Origin: MedAcidi-G1 sp000817085
GTDB lineage: Bacteria; Actinomycetota; Acidimicrobiia; Acidimicrobiales; MedAcidi-G1
Assembly (NCBI GenBank): GCA_045568635.1
Contig: JBJLAO010000001.1
Span: forward strand, 186,001 to 250,000
Direction of reading: 5' to 3'
DNA: 64,000 bases
A program made the position numbers and the translations under genes. A model generated the notes under the pieces. It ran no database searches, had not been told where the DNA came from, and saw only the letters and a list, made by a program, of their open reading frames with translations. Positions 43,379-51,989 of the stretch are shown here, piece by piece. Numbering within the stretch: position 1 is the first letter of the stretch; each line of letters starts with the position of its first letter.

Positions 43379-44894
43379 TAGATTCTCCCTCTTCTAATAA
43401 TAGGTATTTTCTGATCTTCCCGACGCTCGTTCGGGGGAGTTCGTCCAAAAAAGTAATCCGTTGTGGTCTTTTCGCCTTAGTGAGTCGTTTCTCACACCAC
43501 TCAAACAGATCTTCGAGGGAAGGCAGACCTCCGTCTGGAGCAGGAACCACGTAAGCAACAGGCACTTCATCTCTAATGTCATCAGGTAATCCAACCACTG
43601 CAGCTTCAAGAACCCCAGGATGTTCTGAAAGAATTGACTCTACTTCAACGATAGAAACGTTTTCACCAGAAACTTTCAAAACGTCAGATCTGCGACCGTC
43701 AAAGAAAAACTTTCCATCAACGTCACGCTTGGCTCTATCTCCAGTTAAAAACCATTCATCACGAAAACTCTCTTTGGTTATAGCGGGAGCATCTAAGTAA
43801 CCGTTAAAAATATTTATACCTATTTCACCGCCTACAACGACTTCACCCACTTCATTTGGTTCGACAGATGACCCATCCGGTCTTTGTATATCTACCAAAC
43901 AACCACTCGTCACTAAACCCATAGAGGACGGATTCGGGTTTTCAATTTCATCAGTCAGGACTGCAGGAATTGTCTCCGTCATGCCATAAAGCTGGCGAGG
44001 CTTACAACCAAACCATTCGACCACGGTCTCATACTGTTCTTGAGTAATGTTTTGAGCAAACCAACAATGTCTAAGCTTCAAACCTTCTACCGGCTTCCCT
44101 CTTGCCAATATCATTCGTATGGGGGCCGCAAAAAGACTTGCTGCCGTCACCTCGTGCCTTGCCGCTTGTTGTAAAAACTGACTTGCTGAAAAATTAGCCA
44201 TCAAGGCAACACTTGCTCCTACATGAATAGCGGAGGCGAAAGAATAGTACTGAGCGTTTGCATGGAACAAAGGTAGTACAACAAATTGACGATCATTGTG
44301 AGTTAAAGAAGCTGCTTTTGCCATCGCTTGCCCAGCAAATGCATAATTAGCCTGAGTGATTTCAACTCCTTTTGGCAGCCCAGTTGTTCCAGATGTAAAC
44401 ATCACCGCAGCCCTGTCGAGATGATTTGGAGCTGGCCAGGATTCAATTTCAGAAACGTCGCAGAGTTCTAAAAGAGTACTTGTTTCATCTATCTCTATAA
44501 ATGGCAGATTTCCACAGGCCTCTTTATAAACCTCAGAACGAGTCTTCGCGCAAAACCCGACTTTTGGGCTGGTTCTTTCTATGTGAGAAGAAAGATCTTC
44601 TGAGCCGCCCATCGGGTCAGAAGGAACTATCCATGCTCCCAATCGAATGGCAGCTAACCAAACTGCAATAAAAACTGGACAGTTAGATAAAGCTAAGTGG
44701 ACTGAATCACCAGATTCGACACCATGTTCCAATAAAAGACCTGCGATTTTGGAGACTTCTTTGTTGAAATCTTTATAAGTCCATTGAACGGTATCACTCT
44801 CTAAATTTTCAAAAATTAAGAAAGTATCATCAGCATGATTTTTTAATGTCGTCTCCCATACTTCTGAAAAAGAAACAGGAGAAAATTCAGGCAT
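43359..44894 (-). CDS. AMP-dependent acyl-CoA ligase (crotonobetaine/carnitine-CoA ligase-like)
   Basis: A 511-residue ANL-superfamily enzyme. The phosphate-binding loop FTSGTTGLPKGVE is near residue 168, the A5 motif YGMTET near 304, the A7/A8 block FLTGDRAKRDVDGKFFFDGR near 400, and the C-terminal catalytic lysine in SVGKIRKY near 500. It forms an acyl-CoA thioester from an unknown carboxylate. The layout resembles CaiC-like ligases, but this is a weak guide. It overlaps hyuB by 1 bp. Confidence 0.87.
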   Translation of the reverse strand: MPEFSPVSFSEVWETTLKNHADDTFLIFENLESDTVQWTYKDFNKEVSKIAGLLLEHGVESGDSVHLALSNCPVFIAVWLAAIRLGAWIVPSDPMGGSEDLSSHIERTSPKVGFCAKTRSEVYKEACGNLPFIEIDETSTLLELCDVSEIESWPAPNHLDRAAVMFTSGTTGLPKGVEITQANYAFAGQAMAKAASLTHNDRQFVVLPLFHANAQYYSFASAIHVGASVALMANFSASQFLQQAARHEVTAASLFAAPIRMILARGKPVEGLKLRHCWFAQNITQEQYETVVEWFGCKPRQLYGMTETIPAVLTDEIENPNPSSMGLVTSGCLVDIQRPDGSSVEPNEVGEVVVGGEIGINIFNGYLDAPAITKESFRDEWFLTGDRAKRDVDGKFFFDGRRSDVLKVSGENVSIVEVESILSEHPGVLEAAVVGLPDDIRDEVPVAYVVPAPDGGLPSLEDLFEWCEKRLTKAKRPQRITFLDELPRTSVGKIRKYLLLEEGESNDNTDE

Positions 44895-46474
44895 TAAGAT
44901 TTTCCATAGCCACCGCCACCAGGTAACTCAAGACGAATCACATCTTCAGATTCAAGCTTTATACGGTTCTGGGTCTTGACAGATTTGCCATTTACCTGAA
45001 ATGAGCCAGAAGCCCCTGAATCGCCACCAAAAATTCCTTGAGGCGGATCTGATAAACGACTTGTAACAGCGTTTAACTCCCAATAATTATCCGTGTCTAC
45101 ACTAAATTCAATTGTTTGACCCAGCCCACCCGTTTGTGCTCCTCCACCACCAGATCCTTGTCTAAGTTCTTTTCTGTGAAAATAGATTGGCGCTGAAGCT
45201 TCGACTACTTCTATAGGCACTGCTGCTACTCCAGTTGGGTAGGAACAAGCAGAAAGACCGGCTTTTGATTCACGTGCACCAACACCACCCGCATAGGTGA
45301 ACATAGCTGTTATAAATGGTGACCCGTCTTCATGCGTTCCATTTACTTGCATAGTCCAAACGGCACCAGAACCCTCCGCCATTGAAGACTCTGGTTTGAC
45401 TTGTGCAAGTGCTTTCAATAACGCATTAGGTAAAAACATGCCGACTACGTGTCTCGCTGTTCCCGGTTGGGGCAACACGGCATTGACAATAGAACCTTTT
45501 GGTGCTCTCATCTTTATTGGTTTAAGACTTCCAAAGTTATTTGGAATATCTGGATTCAAAACAGACCGCACTGTAAAGGTCGTATAAGCGTGCGTGTAAT
45601 TTTCGACAACATTTATACCCCATGGACTAGCTTCTGAAGTGCCCTCATAGTCCACAATAATTTCACCTTCTTGCGTATCGACTTCCATAGAACATACGAT
45701 GTCGATTTTGCTACCATCTGCAAGGTCCAATAGAGCTGAAGATGAGTAAGAACCTGCTTTCAATTCCTTGATACTTGCCCTCGTGGCTTCTTCAGACCGC
45801 TGAACTATCTCATCGGAAAGGTCTTCGATATCTTGCATATCATGACTTTCGCATAGCGTCAGGAGTCTCTGAGCCCCCACTTCACCCGAAGCCATCTGCG
45901 CATGCAGGTCACCTGCCATATGGTCTGGTTGACGAACATTTGAGAGTATAAATTTCCATACGTCTTCATTTCGCTGACCCTCTTTCATCAACTTACAAAT
46001 AGGTATCCAGAGGCCTTCCTCAAAACAATCTCTGCCACCAGCTCCAATTCCATATCCACCTACATCGGTGTGATGTATCGTCGAGCCAAAATAAGCTATG
46101 GGCACTTGTTTCTCTTTACTGTCTTTTTTTTGATCTTTCCAGACTGGAACTAAAACAGTCACATCGAGCAACTGGCCAGCAGTTTTATATGGATCATTTG
46201 TTATCAAAACATCGCCTGGATTTAATTCCTCAGGAGTAATCTCTTCTAACATTTTGGAAGCGCCAATCGCTAAAGAATTTATGTGACCAGGCGTACCTGT
46301 AACAGCCTGGGCCACCATTCTTCCTCTTTGGTCAAAAACAGCATTTGCTAGATCTCCTGCTTCCCTCACTATTGGACTGAAGGCAGAACGCTGAAGCGCT
46401 CGTGCTTGTTCATTAACTGTCGAAATTAATGACTGCCAGAGTATTTCTAATTCGATCGGGTCAAAAGCGCTCAT
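44894..46474 (-). CDS. hyuB: Hydantoinase B/oxoprolinase family subunit
   Basis: A 526-residue HyuB-type subunit. The family pattern includes FSPIVREAGDLANAVFDQRG near the N-terminus, the VLITNDPYKTAGQLLDV segment, and the glycine-rich ends LRQGSGGGGAQTGG and ELPGGGGYG. With HyuA it forms ATP-dependent N-methylhydantoinase, 5-oxoprolinase or ketone carboxylase-like enzymes; a third small carboxylase subunit is not present, which favours hydrolysis. It overlaps hyuA by 4 bp. Confidence 0.9.
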   Translation of the reverse strand: MSAFDPIELEILWQSLISTVNEQARALQRSAFSPIVREAGDLANAVFDQRGRMVAQAVTGTPGHINSLAIGASKMLEEITPEELNPGDVLITNDPYKTAGQLLDVTVLVPVWKDQKKDSKEKQVPIAYFGSTIHHTDVGGYGIGAGGRDCFEEGLWIPICKLMKEGQRNEDVWKFILSNVRQPDHMAGDLHAQMASGEVGAQRLLTLCESHDMQDIEDLSDEIVQRSEEATRASIKELKAGSYSSSALLDLADGSKIDIVCSMEVDTQEGEIIVDYEGTSEASPWGINVVENYTHAYTTFTVRSVLNPDIPNNFGSLKPIKMRAPKGSIVNAVLPQPGTARHVVGMFLPNALLKALAQVKPESSMAEGSGAVWTMQVNGTHEDGSPFITAMFTYAGGVGARESKAGLSACSYPTGVAAVPIEVVEASAPIYFHRKELRQGSGGGGAQTGGLGQTIEFSVDTDNYWELNAVTSRLSDPPQGIFGGDSGASGSFQVNGKSVKTQNRIKLESEDVIRLELPGGGGYGKS

Positions 46475-48567
46475 TGTGAATCCTTTACTGCTATGAGACT
46501 CCCATTATCTGCAACTTCAACATTCCATCCTGGGCGAATCACAGAAGTCGTCTCTCTCTCTTCTACAATCGCTGGCCCTTTAAAAAACATTCCTGGTTTT
46601 AACAATTTTCTTTTATAAACCGAGGTTTCGATGGACTGCTCGCCTCGATTAAAGATCACTGCACGCTTTTGGTCCGAAACCGCTTCCTCAGTTTTGCCTT
46701 TTACACTTTCCTGTGGATGTGGATGCATAAGAAGTAAATCAGCTGATGCAGACAATCTCCATGTAACAACTTCTATGCCAACATCTGGAATAGCTAACCC
46801 GTATATACGACGATACTCCTCTTCGAACATTGAAGTGATGGAATCAGCATTAGCTGTCCAAGTCTCACCTTCGCCCACCCAAACAGTAATCTCATTTCCT
46901 TGACCCTGATACCTCGCATCAATCCCATATTTAAAATTGACTGCTTCTTGCGAAACTCCTGCGGCTGTCAAAACTCTCCGACCCTCTATTCGAAGTTCTT
47001 CCAAAAGAGAGTCTCGTATACCTTCATCTAAATTATTTAGAAGCATGGGTTTGGAGCGAGCTAAATCGATTCTCACAGGGGAAACTAATGTTCCAAAAGC
47101 AGAAAGAACACTGGCGTTGACAGGAAAAATAACTTTACTTGATTCAAGCAACTCTGCTACTCCACAGGCATGAACAGGTCCGGCCCCACCGAAAGCGAGT
47201 AAAGTAATTCCTCGCAAGTCGATGCCTCTTTCCACTCCGTGCATACGTGCAGCTGCAGACATGTTCTGATTAACAACTTCGTGAATCCCCGCTGCAGTAT
47301 CAATTTCCGAGAGATCTAATTCATCAGAAATCACAGATACTGCTTCTTTGGCTTTCGACTCATTCAAAGGCATGTCGCCACCCAGGAAACTTTTCGGATC
47401 AAGCATTCCTAACAGGACATCAGCATCTGTGACTGCAGCAACCTTGCCACCTTGATCGTAAGAAGCCGGACCTGGCTCAGCACCAGCTGATTCTGGGCCT
47501 ACTTTGAGAAGTCCGAACTGATCCGCTTTGGCTAAACTTCCTCCTCCCGCTCCTATTTCCACTAAATCAACTGAAGGAACCGAAACTGGGAAACCTGAAC
47601 CTTTTTTGAACCGATAGATGCGAGCGACTTCAAAAGTATTTGTCAGTTCAGGTTCAAATCCATCTATCAAGGTTGCTTTAGCGGTTGTACCTCCCATATC
47701 AAATGCCAGTAGACGCCCTTCATCTAATCCTTTCGCGAACCACCTTGCTGCTAGTGCCCCTGCAGCAGGACCAGATTCAACTAACCGAATCGGTGCTTGC
47801 GCCGCATCTTGTGCTGAAACCACTCCCCCGTTAGACAGCATCATCAAAACTGAGCCACCAAATCCTTCTTCTGTTAGCCAGTTTTGCAATTCTTCTAGAT
47901 AAGGACCTATAAGAGGCATCGTTGCCGCATTGCAAGCAGCAGTAATCATCCTGGGATATTCACGTATTTGGGGAGCTATTTCAGCTGACACACAAACTGG
48001 AATGTTCAAAGAGTCTCTAATTCGGTCAGCAATAAATTTCTCGTTTGCAGGATTTATATAAGAATTAATTAGACAAACTGCAACAGACTCCGCATCAACA
48101 CTTCTAATCTCACTTATTAATTTTTCAATATCTTCTTCTGTTGGTTTTTCGATTAAATCTCCATCTGCATTAGTTCTTTCAAAAATTTCAAATGTCAAAT
48201 GTCTGGGTATAGGTGGTTCAGGAAATTCGATTTGTAAGTCATACATGTCATAACGGTGCTCGTCGCGAATCAAAAGAGTGTCTCCAAAACCTGAAGTAGT
48301 CACCAGTGCTGCGCGACCTGTTTTGCCTTCAATCAGAGCATTAGTAATCAAGGTCGTGGCGTGCACTATCGGAGCTGTTATATCTTTAGGCTCAACCTGT
48401 GTTGCAGCCAACAGATCTTTTATACCTTTTCTTACTGCCTCTAAAGGGGCTTTTGGTGTAGTCAATGTCTTTTCCACACTCACTTCACCTGTCGAGTCGT
48501 TGAGAAGTACGACATCAGTAAAGGTTCCACCTATGTCAACAGCTAGGCGCCAATTATCTTCAACCAT
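46471..48567 (-). CDS. hyuA: Hydantoinase A/oxoprolinase family subunit (ATP-dependent)
   Basis: A 698-residue HyuA-type subunit with the ASKHA ATP-binding fold. DIGGTFTDVV is at residues 11-20, the second phosphate motif FDMGGTTAKATLIDG near 293, and the FGGAGPVHA motif near 470. N-methylhydantoinase A opens a cyclic amide while hydrolysing ATP. The gene overlaps the cupin gene upstream and hyuB downstream. Confidence 0.91.
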   Translation of the reverse strand: MVEDNWRLAVDIGGTFTDVVLLNDSTGEVSVEKTLTTPKAPLEAVRKGIKDLLAATQVEPKDITAPIVHATTLITNALIEGKTGRAALVTTSGFGDTLLIRDEHRYDMYDLQIEFPEPPIPRHLTFEIFERTNADGDLIEKPTEEDIEKLISEIRSVDAESVAVCLINSYINPANEKFIADRIRDSLNIPVCVSAEIAPQIREYPRMITAACNAATMPLIGPYLEELQNWLTEEGFGGSVLMMLSNGGVVSAQDAAQAPIRLVESGPAAGALAARWFAKGLDEGRLLAFDMGGTTAKATLIDGFEPELTNTFEVARIYRFKKGSGFPVSVPSVDLVEIGAGGGSLAKADQFGLLKVGPESAGAEPGPASYDQGGKVAAVTDADVLLGMLDPKSFLGGDMPLNESKAKEAVSVISDELDLSEIDTAAGIHEVVNQNMSAAARMHGVERGIDLRGITLLAFGGAGPVHACGVAELLESSKVIFPVNASVLSAFGTLVSPVRIDLARSKPMLLNNLDEGIRDSLLEELRIEGRRVLTAAGVSQEAVNFKYGIDARYQGQGNEITVWVGEGETWTANADSITSMFEEEYRRIYGLAIPDVGIEVVTWRLSASADLLLMHPHPQESVKGKTEEAVSDQKRAVIFNRGEQSIETSVYKRKLLKPGMFFKGPAIVEERETTSVIRPGWNVEVADNGSLIAVKDSQ

Positions 48568-48952
48568 TACTTTTCCTCAAATCATCTCGTGGTGGAGAGA
48601 AAATATCTAAGATCCAACACTCATCTAATTCCTCATCGCCTATAAAAATACTGTCTCCGTGCCAAACACCTTTTGGTGCTATATAAACATCACCGGTGTT
48701 CAAATACGATCTCTCTTGGATGTCTTCTTCACCTATACGAAAATCCAAAGCACCTCGAAAAATGATTCCAAGTTGTTCATGGTCGTCATGTTTGTGCATA
48801 TAAGAACCTTTGGCGCCGCCGGCTATCCTCCAAAAACACAATTGGGTCTGCTCACCGTCCATTACGCGCCTTCTGAAGCCTGCTCTATTTGTCTCCTCAA
48901 AACTTTCTTCATCGAAAAAAAATAGAAAATTTGAAGAATCTTGATTTAGCAA
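48560..48952 (-). CDS. Cupin-domain protein
   Basis: An approximately 130-residue small beta-barrel protein. The cupin motifs are SYMHKHDDHEQLGIIFRGALDFRIG and the later GDVYIAPKGVWHGD, giving a His-rich metal site. Such proteins may be dioxygenases, isomerases or storage/sensor proteins. The start is uncertain: I chose a TTG at 48952, directly after the gntR stop, since a reading from 49039 would overlap gntR by 86 bp; an ATG at 48862 is also possible. Confidence 0.72.
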   Translation of the reverse strand: MLNQDSSNFLFFFDEESFEETNRAGFRRRVMDGEQTQLCFWRIAGGAKGSYMHKHDDHEQLGIIFRGALDFRIGEEDIQERSYLNTGDVYIAPKGVWHGDSIFIGDEELDECWILDIFSPPRDDLRKSNG

Positions 48953-48953
48953 C

Positions 48954-49673
48954 TCATACCAACTTTTCAAATATTTGATCTTCGATTTCAGCAACGTGAT
49001 CTGCGGCAGCTGCAGAAGCGGCAATTGCATCACCTTCAAAGATTGCTTTTGCTATTTCCTTATGTTTTTCTCCTACTTGCTCAACAATTTTTTTGACCTC
49101 CTCAGGTTCTAAACCTCCATACAGAAGAGATGAAAAAGCAGAAGAATCAAAAACGGCCTTGAGTACACGACCATAGAGTTCTTCAAGGAGCGGGTTTGAA
49201 CAGCATTCTCCAATCTTCATGTGGAAACGGTGGTTAAGATTCCTGAATTCTTCTGGGTCCATTTCCGGGTGGAATGACTCAGCTAGTTCTACAAGCTCTT
49301 TACGTTGTTGGTCGGTTGCTCTACAAACTGCCAACTCGGTAACAGAAACCTCTATAAATCGGCGGGTCTCAACTAAGTCCTTGAGCTTTTTAGTTTTTTC
49401 GTCTGGGACTTCTACAACACCTATGTGGTCAGCTACATACAATCGGTTTGTTTGACGTTCTAAAACCCCTAAAGAGACAAGCTGCTGTATAGCTTCTCTG
49501 AGAGTGGTTCGAGCAACTCCGAAATCTTCACATAATTGCCTCTCAGAGGGCATTCTTTCTCCCGGGATAAATCTTCCCTCGCGGATTAGTTGAAGCAACT
49601 GTCCACTGATCTGATCGGCAATAGTTGTTCTTTCTATTGGTTTTAAGGAATAAGATTCCCCTGAAAAACTCAT
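48954..49673 (-). CDS. GntR-family (FCD domain) transcriptional regulator
   Basis: A 239-residue regulator. The winged helix occupies about residues 12-78 (GERMPSERQLCEDFGVARTTLREAIQQL). The all-helical FCD ligand/metal domain follows, with FHMKIGECCSNPLLEELYGRV and HKEIAKAIFEGDAIAASAAAADH patterns. FadR-like members repress and release DNA on binding a metabolite. It is the only regulator in the island, and three near-palindromes containing TGGTCAGACCA-like cores lie at promoters there, one being 20 bp upstream of its own operon. Confidence 0.9.
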   Translation of the reverse strand: MSFSGESYSLKPIERTTIADQISGQLLQLIREGRFIPGERMPSERQLCEDFGVARTTLREAIQQLVSLGVLERQTNRLYVADHIGVVEVPDEKTKKLKDLVETRRFIEVSVTELAVCRATDQQRKELVELAESFHPEMDPEEFRNLNHRFHMKIGECCSNPLLEELYGRVLKAVFDSSAFSSLLYGGLEPEEVKKIVEQVGEKHKEIAKAIFEGDAIAASAAAADHVAEIEDQIFEKLV

Positions 49674-50165
49674 TTAATTCCTACCTTTTAGCTCTCTACC
49701 AAATTTTTCTATTTCTCCAGAAAGATTAAGAGGTTCAATTATCGCAGCCGTTTCTGCATCTCCCCAAAACTTTTCTGGCACTAACCACATGACTTCAAAT
49801 TCCAGACCGTCAGGATCTACTCCATAGAGGCTTTTATTCACACCGTGGTCGCTAGCCCCCACTAAACATCCTTCTTTTTCAAGGGCTATTTTAACTTCCT
49901 CTAATTCTGCGAGCGTATCTACTTCCCAAGCGACGTGATAAAGACCGACGCTTTTTTGTCCGGCATTCGAAGGAGAAGCGTCTCCACCGATTGAAAAAAA
50001 AGCGATGTCATGATGGTTGTTTGAGCTAGGAGCACGCATAAAAACAAACTGACCGTTTTTATCATCAATATTTGCTTTGAAACCTAGGACTCTAGAATAA
50101 AACTCTTTATGAACGCGGGCATCACGAACATAAAGAACTGCGTGGTTCATACCTTTTATGCTCAT
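49674..50165 (-). CDS. VOC-family, extradiol-dioxygenase-like protein
   Basis: A 163-residue single-subunit VOC protein with the ligand pattern of iron/manganese VOC enzymes: His in MNHAVLYV, His in LYHVAWEV and Glu in DPDGLEFEVMW. It may act in ring cleavage or as a lyase; the substrate is not known. It is the first gene of the operon VOC-GntR-cupin-hyuA-hyuB-ligase-Rieske, and its stop is adjacent to the GntR start. Confidence 0.82.
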   Translation of the reverse strand: MSIKGMNHAVLYVRDARVHKEFYSRVLGFKANIDDKNGQFVFMRAPSSNNHHDIAFFSIGGDASPSNAGQKSVGLYHVAWEVDTLAELEEVKIALEKEGCLVGASDHGVNKSLYGVDPDGLEFEVMWLVPEKFWGDAETAAIIEPLNLSGEIEKFGRELKGRN

Positions 50166-50184
50166 TGAAACCTCTGATAACTAT

Positions 50185-50201
50185 GGTCTGATGGTCAGAC
50201 C
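50185..50201 (-). promoter_or_regulatory. Predicted GntR operator, site C, with promoter for the VOC-GntR operon
   Basis: GGTCTGATGGTCAGACC has two 7-bp arms around a 3-bp centre and contains TGGTCAGACCA, an 11-bp core of the FadR/FCD type. It lies 20 bp before the start codon at 50165. A possible -35 TTGCTG (50226-50231) and -10 TATGTT (50202-50207) are spaced 18 nt, so it occupies the predicted start point: consistent with autorepression by the GntR protein two codons-worth of genes downstream. Confidence 0.7.
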
Positions 50202-50256
50202 AACATACAACTTGATCCTTCTAAACAGCAACTCGAAAAATAAAAACTGTTTTTGT

Positions 50257-51204
50257 TCACTCAGTTGTTGACAATAAGGAGCGTGTTTTAGCTACATCGT
50301 CTTTCAATTGTTCTACTAGAGAATCAATGCCATCGAATCTTTTTTCACTCCGTAAAAAATGTAAAAAAGAAACTTCGCAAATCTCCCCATACAAATCGTC
50401 ATCAAAATTAAGTAAATGAGCTTCCAGCAGAGAAGTATTGGCATGCTCGTAAAAGGTCGGACGTCGGCCGACATTAATTGCACACAGGTGTTCAGAGGCA
50501 TCTGTTCTTGTAAAAATACCCGCATATACTCCATCAGCGGGCCAAGCTCGCTCAGAAGATAAGACCAAATTTGCTGTGGGGAAACCTATAGTTCTTCCCC
50601 TTTGATCCCCATATACTACCTCTCCAGAAATGCTGTACGGGCGCCCCAACATTTGCATGGCGCTCTCAACTTCACCACCTCTAAGAGACCTTCTGACAGC
50701 AGTGGAAGAAATAGCCTCAGAATCTTCTTCGCTTCGCATTACAGGGTCAATTCTTCGAACTTCAAAATCCAATTCCTTAGAAACTTGTTCCAAAAAAGCG
50801 AAATTACCTTCTCTGTTGTTACCAAAATGCACATCATGCCCAACGATCAACAGATCGACAGAAAGTTTCCGTAAAAATACTTCTTTCACGAAATCTATGG
50901 CAGATCTTTCAGATTCCTCCTGATCAAAAGGAATCACCAAGAGATGGTCGATTCCGCATGCATCTATTAAAGAAACTTTGTCTTCAAACGAAGACAAAAA
51001 ATAAGGAACACTCTCCGGGCGTAGCAATTCAGCAGGGTGACGATCAAACGTCACGACAACACTTTCACCGCCTCGTTTACTGGCTTCATCTACTACATCA
51101 TTAATAATTTTTTGATGACCTAAATGAAGCCCATCGAAAGTTCCAAGAGTAACCACAGTTGGAGTGTCGAAAACTAAATGATCTGAAAATTGATGAACTT
51201 CCAC
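50257..51204 (-). CDS. ribF: Bifunctional riboflavin kinase/FAD synthetase
   Basis: A 315-residue RibF. The N-terminal FMN adenylyltransferase domain (TLGTFDGLHLGHQKII near 19-34, then VVTFDRHP) is followed by the riboflavin kinase domain with GRTIGFPTANL near 204-214. It makes FMN and FAD. Normally rpsO follows ribF; here the island comes next after 91 bp. No strong terminator is visible behind it, only an A/T-rich weak stem. Confidence 0.95.
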   Translation of the reverse strand: MEVHQFSDHLVFDTPTVVTLGTFDGLHLGHQKIINDVVDEASKRGGESVVVTFDRHPAELLRPESVPYFLSSFEDKVSLIDACGIDHLLVIPFDQEESERSAIDFVKEVFLRKLSVDLLIVGHDVHFGNNREGNFAFLEQVSKELDFEVRRIDPVMRSEEDSEAISSTAVRRSLRGGEVESAMQMLGRPYSISGEVVYGDQRGRTIGFPTANLVLSSERAWPADGVYAGIFTRTDASEHLCAINVGRRPTFYEHANTSLLEAHLLNFDDDLYGEICEVSFLHFLRSEKRFDGIDSLVEQLKDDVAKTRSLLSTTE

Positions 51205-51270
51205 AACAAAACGCTATTGGAAATTTAATGGAATAAGACCATTAATCGAAAAGACTTCGCGATAGAAGCC

Positions 51271-51912
51271 TCAGTCGTTGAGAATATGACCAAGTCGTGT
51301 TTTTTTTGTTTCTAAGTAACGTTTATTTTCTTCGGTAGGAGCTGTTTCCAACGGAACACGCAAAACAATATCTATACCCTCATCTTCCAACTCGCTTTTT
51401 TTCTTTGGATTATTTGTCAAAAGCCTTATTTTTGTAACACCCAAATCTTGCAGAATTTTCGCTGCAAAATAATAATCCCGAGAATCAACTGGCAAACCTT
51501 GTTCCAAATTAGCGTCAACCGTATCTAAGCCCTGATCCTGCAGATTGTAAGCCCGAAGTTTCTTCCCTAATCCAATCCCTCGACCTTCATGTCCGCGTAA
51601 ATAAATGAAAATACCGACACCTTCTTCCCCGATCATCTCCAGAGATGTCTGAAATTGAGAACCACAATCACATCTAAGAGATCCAATTAGATCTCCAGTC
51701 AGACACTCAGAATGAACTCTGACCAATGGTGAATCAACGTCCGCAACATCACCTAAAACTAAAGCTATGTTCTCTTCCTTATTGAAATTATTTCTATAGG
51801 AATGAGCCGTAAATTCACCTAATTTTGTTGGAATTCGCGCAGAAGAAAACCTTCTCAAAAAATACAAACTGCGAAAAATTTTAGGAAAACCCATCACTAA
51901 GAACCCAACCAT
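51271..51912 (-). CDS. ribA: GTP cyclohydrolase II
   Basis: A 213-residue stand-alone RibA, the first step of riboflavin synthesis. The zinc cysteines are in HSECLTGDLIGSLRCDCG (Cys70, Cys81, Cys83), and LRGHEGRGIGL and LLTNNPKK are present. About 25 residues precede the usual ARIPTKLGEF start. Actinobacteria often have RibA fused to RibB; here it is alone, between ribF and truB, matching the neighbouring flavin kinase. The start could also be 51894. Confidence 0.93.
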   Translation of the reverse strand: MVGFLVMGFPKIFRSLYFLRRFSSARIPTKLGEFTAHSYRNNFNKEENIALVLGDVADVDSPLVRVHSECLTGDLIGSLRCDCGSQFQTSLEMIGEEGVGIFIYLRGHEGRGIGLGKKLRAYNLQDQGLDTVDANLEQGLPVDSRDYYFAAKILQDLGVTKIRLLTNNPKKKSELEDEGIDIVLRVPLETAPTEENKRYLETKKTRLGHILND

Positions 51913-51989
51913 TCCATATCAGATATTGCCTTCATCGAGAAAGCCAAATTTACTTTTAAAGGATTCATCATGCAGGTTACCTAGCAAAA

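Noticed and set aside
48953..49039. Cupin protein starting at 49039
   Set aside because: It would overlap the GntR gene by 86 bp and the added residues are not cupin-like; a start at or after 48952 is more likely.
21230..50165. Island as a classic mobile element (integrase, transposase, terminal repeats, tRNA target)
   Set aside because: No such genes, flanking direct repeats or tRNA were seen; transfer or gain remains possible only by inference from synteny.
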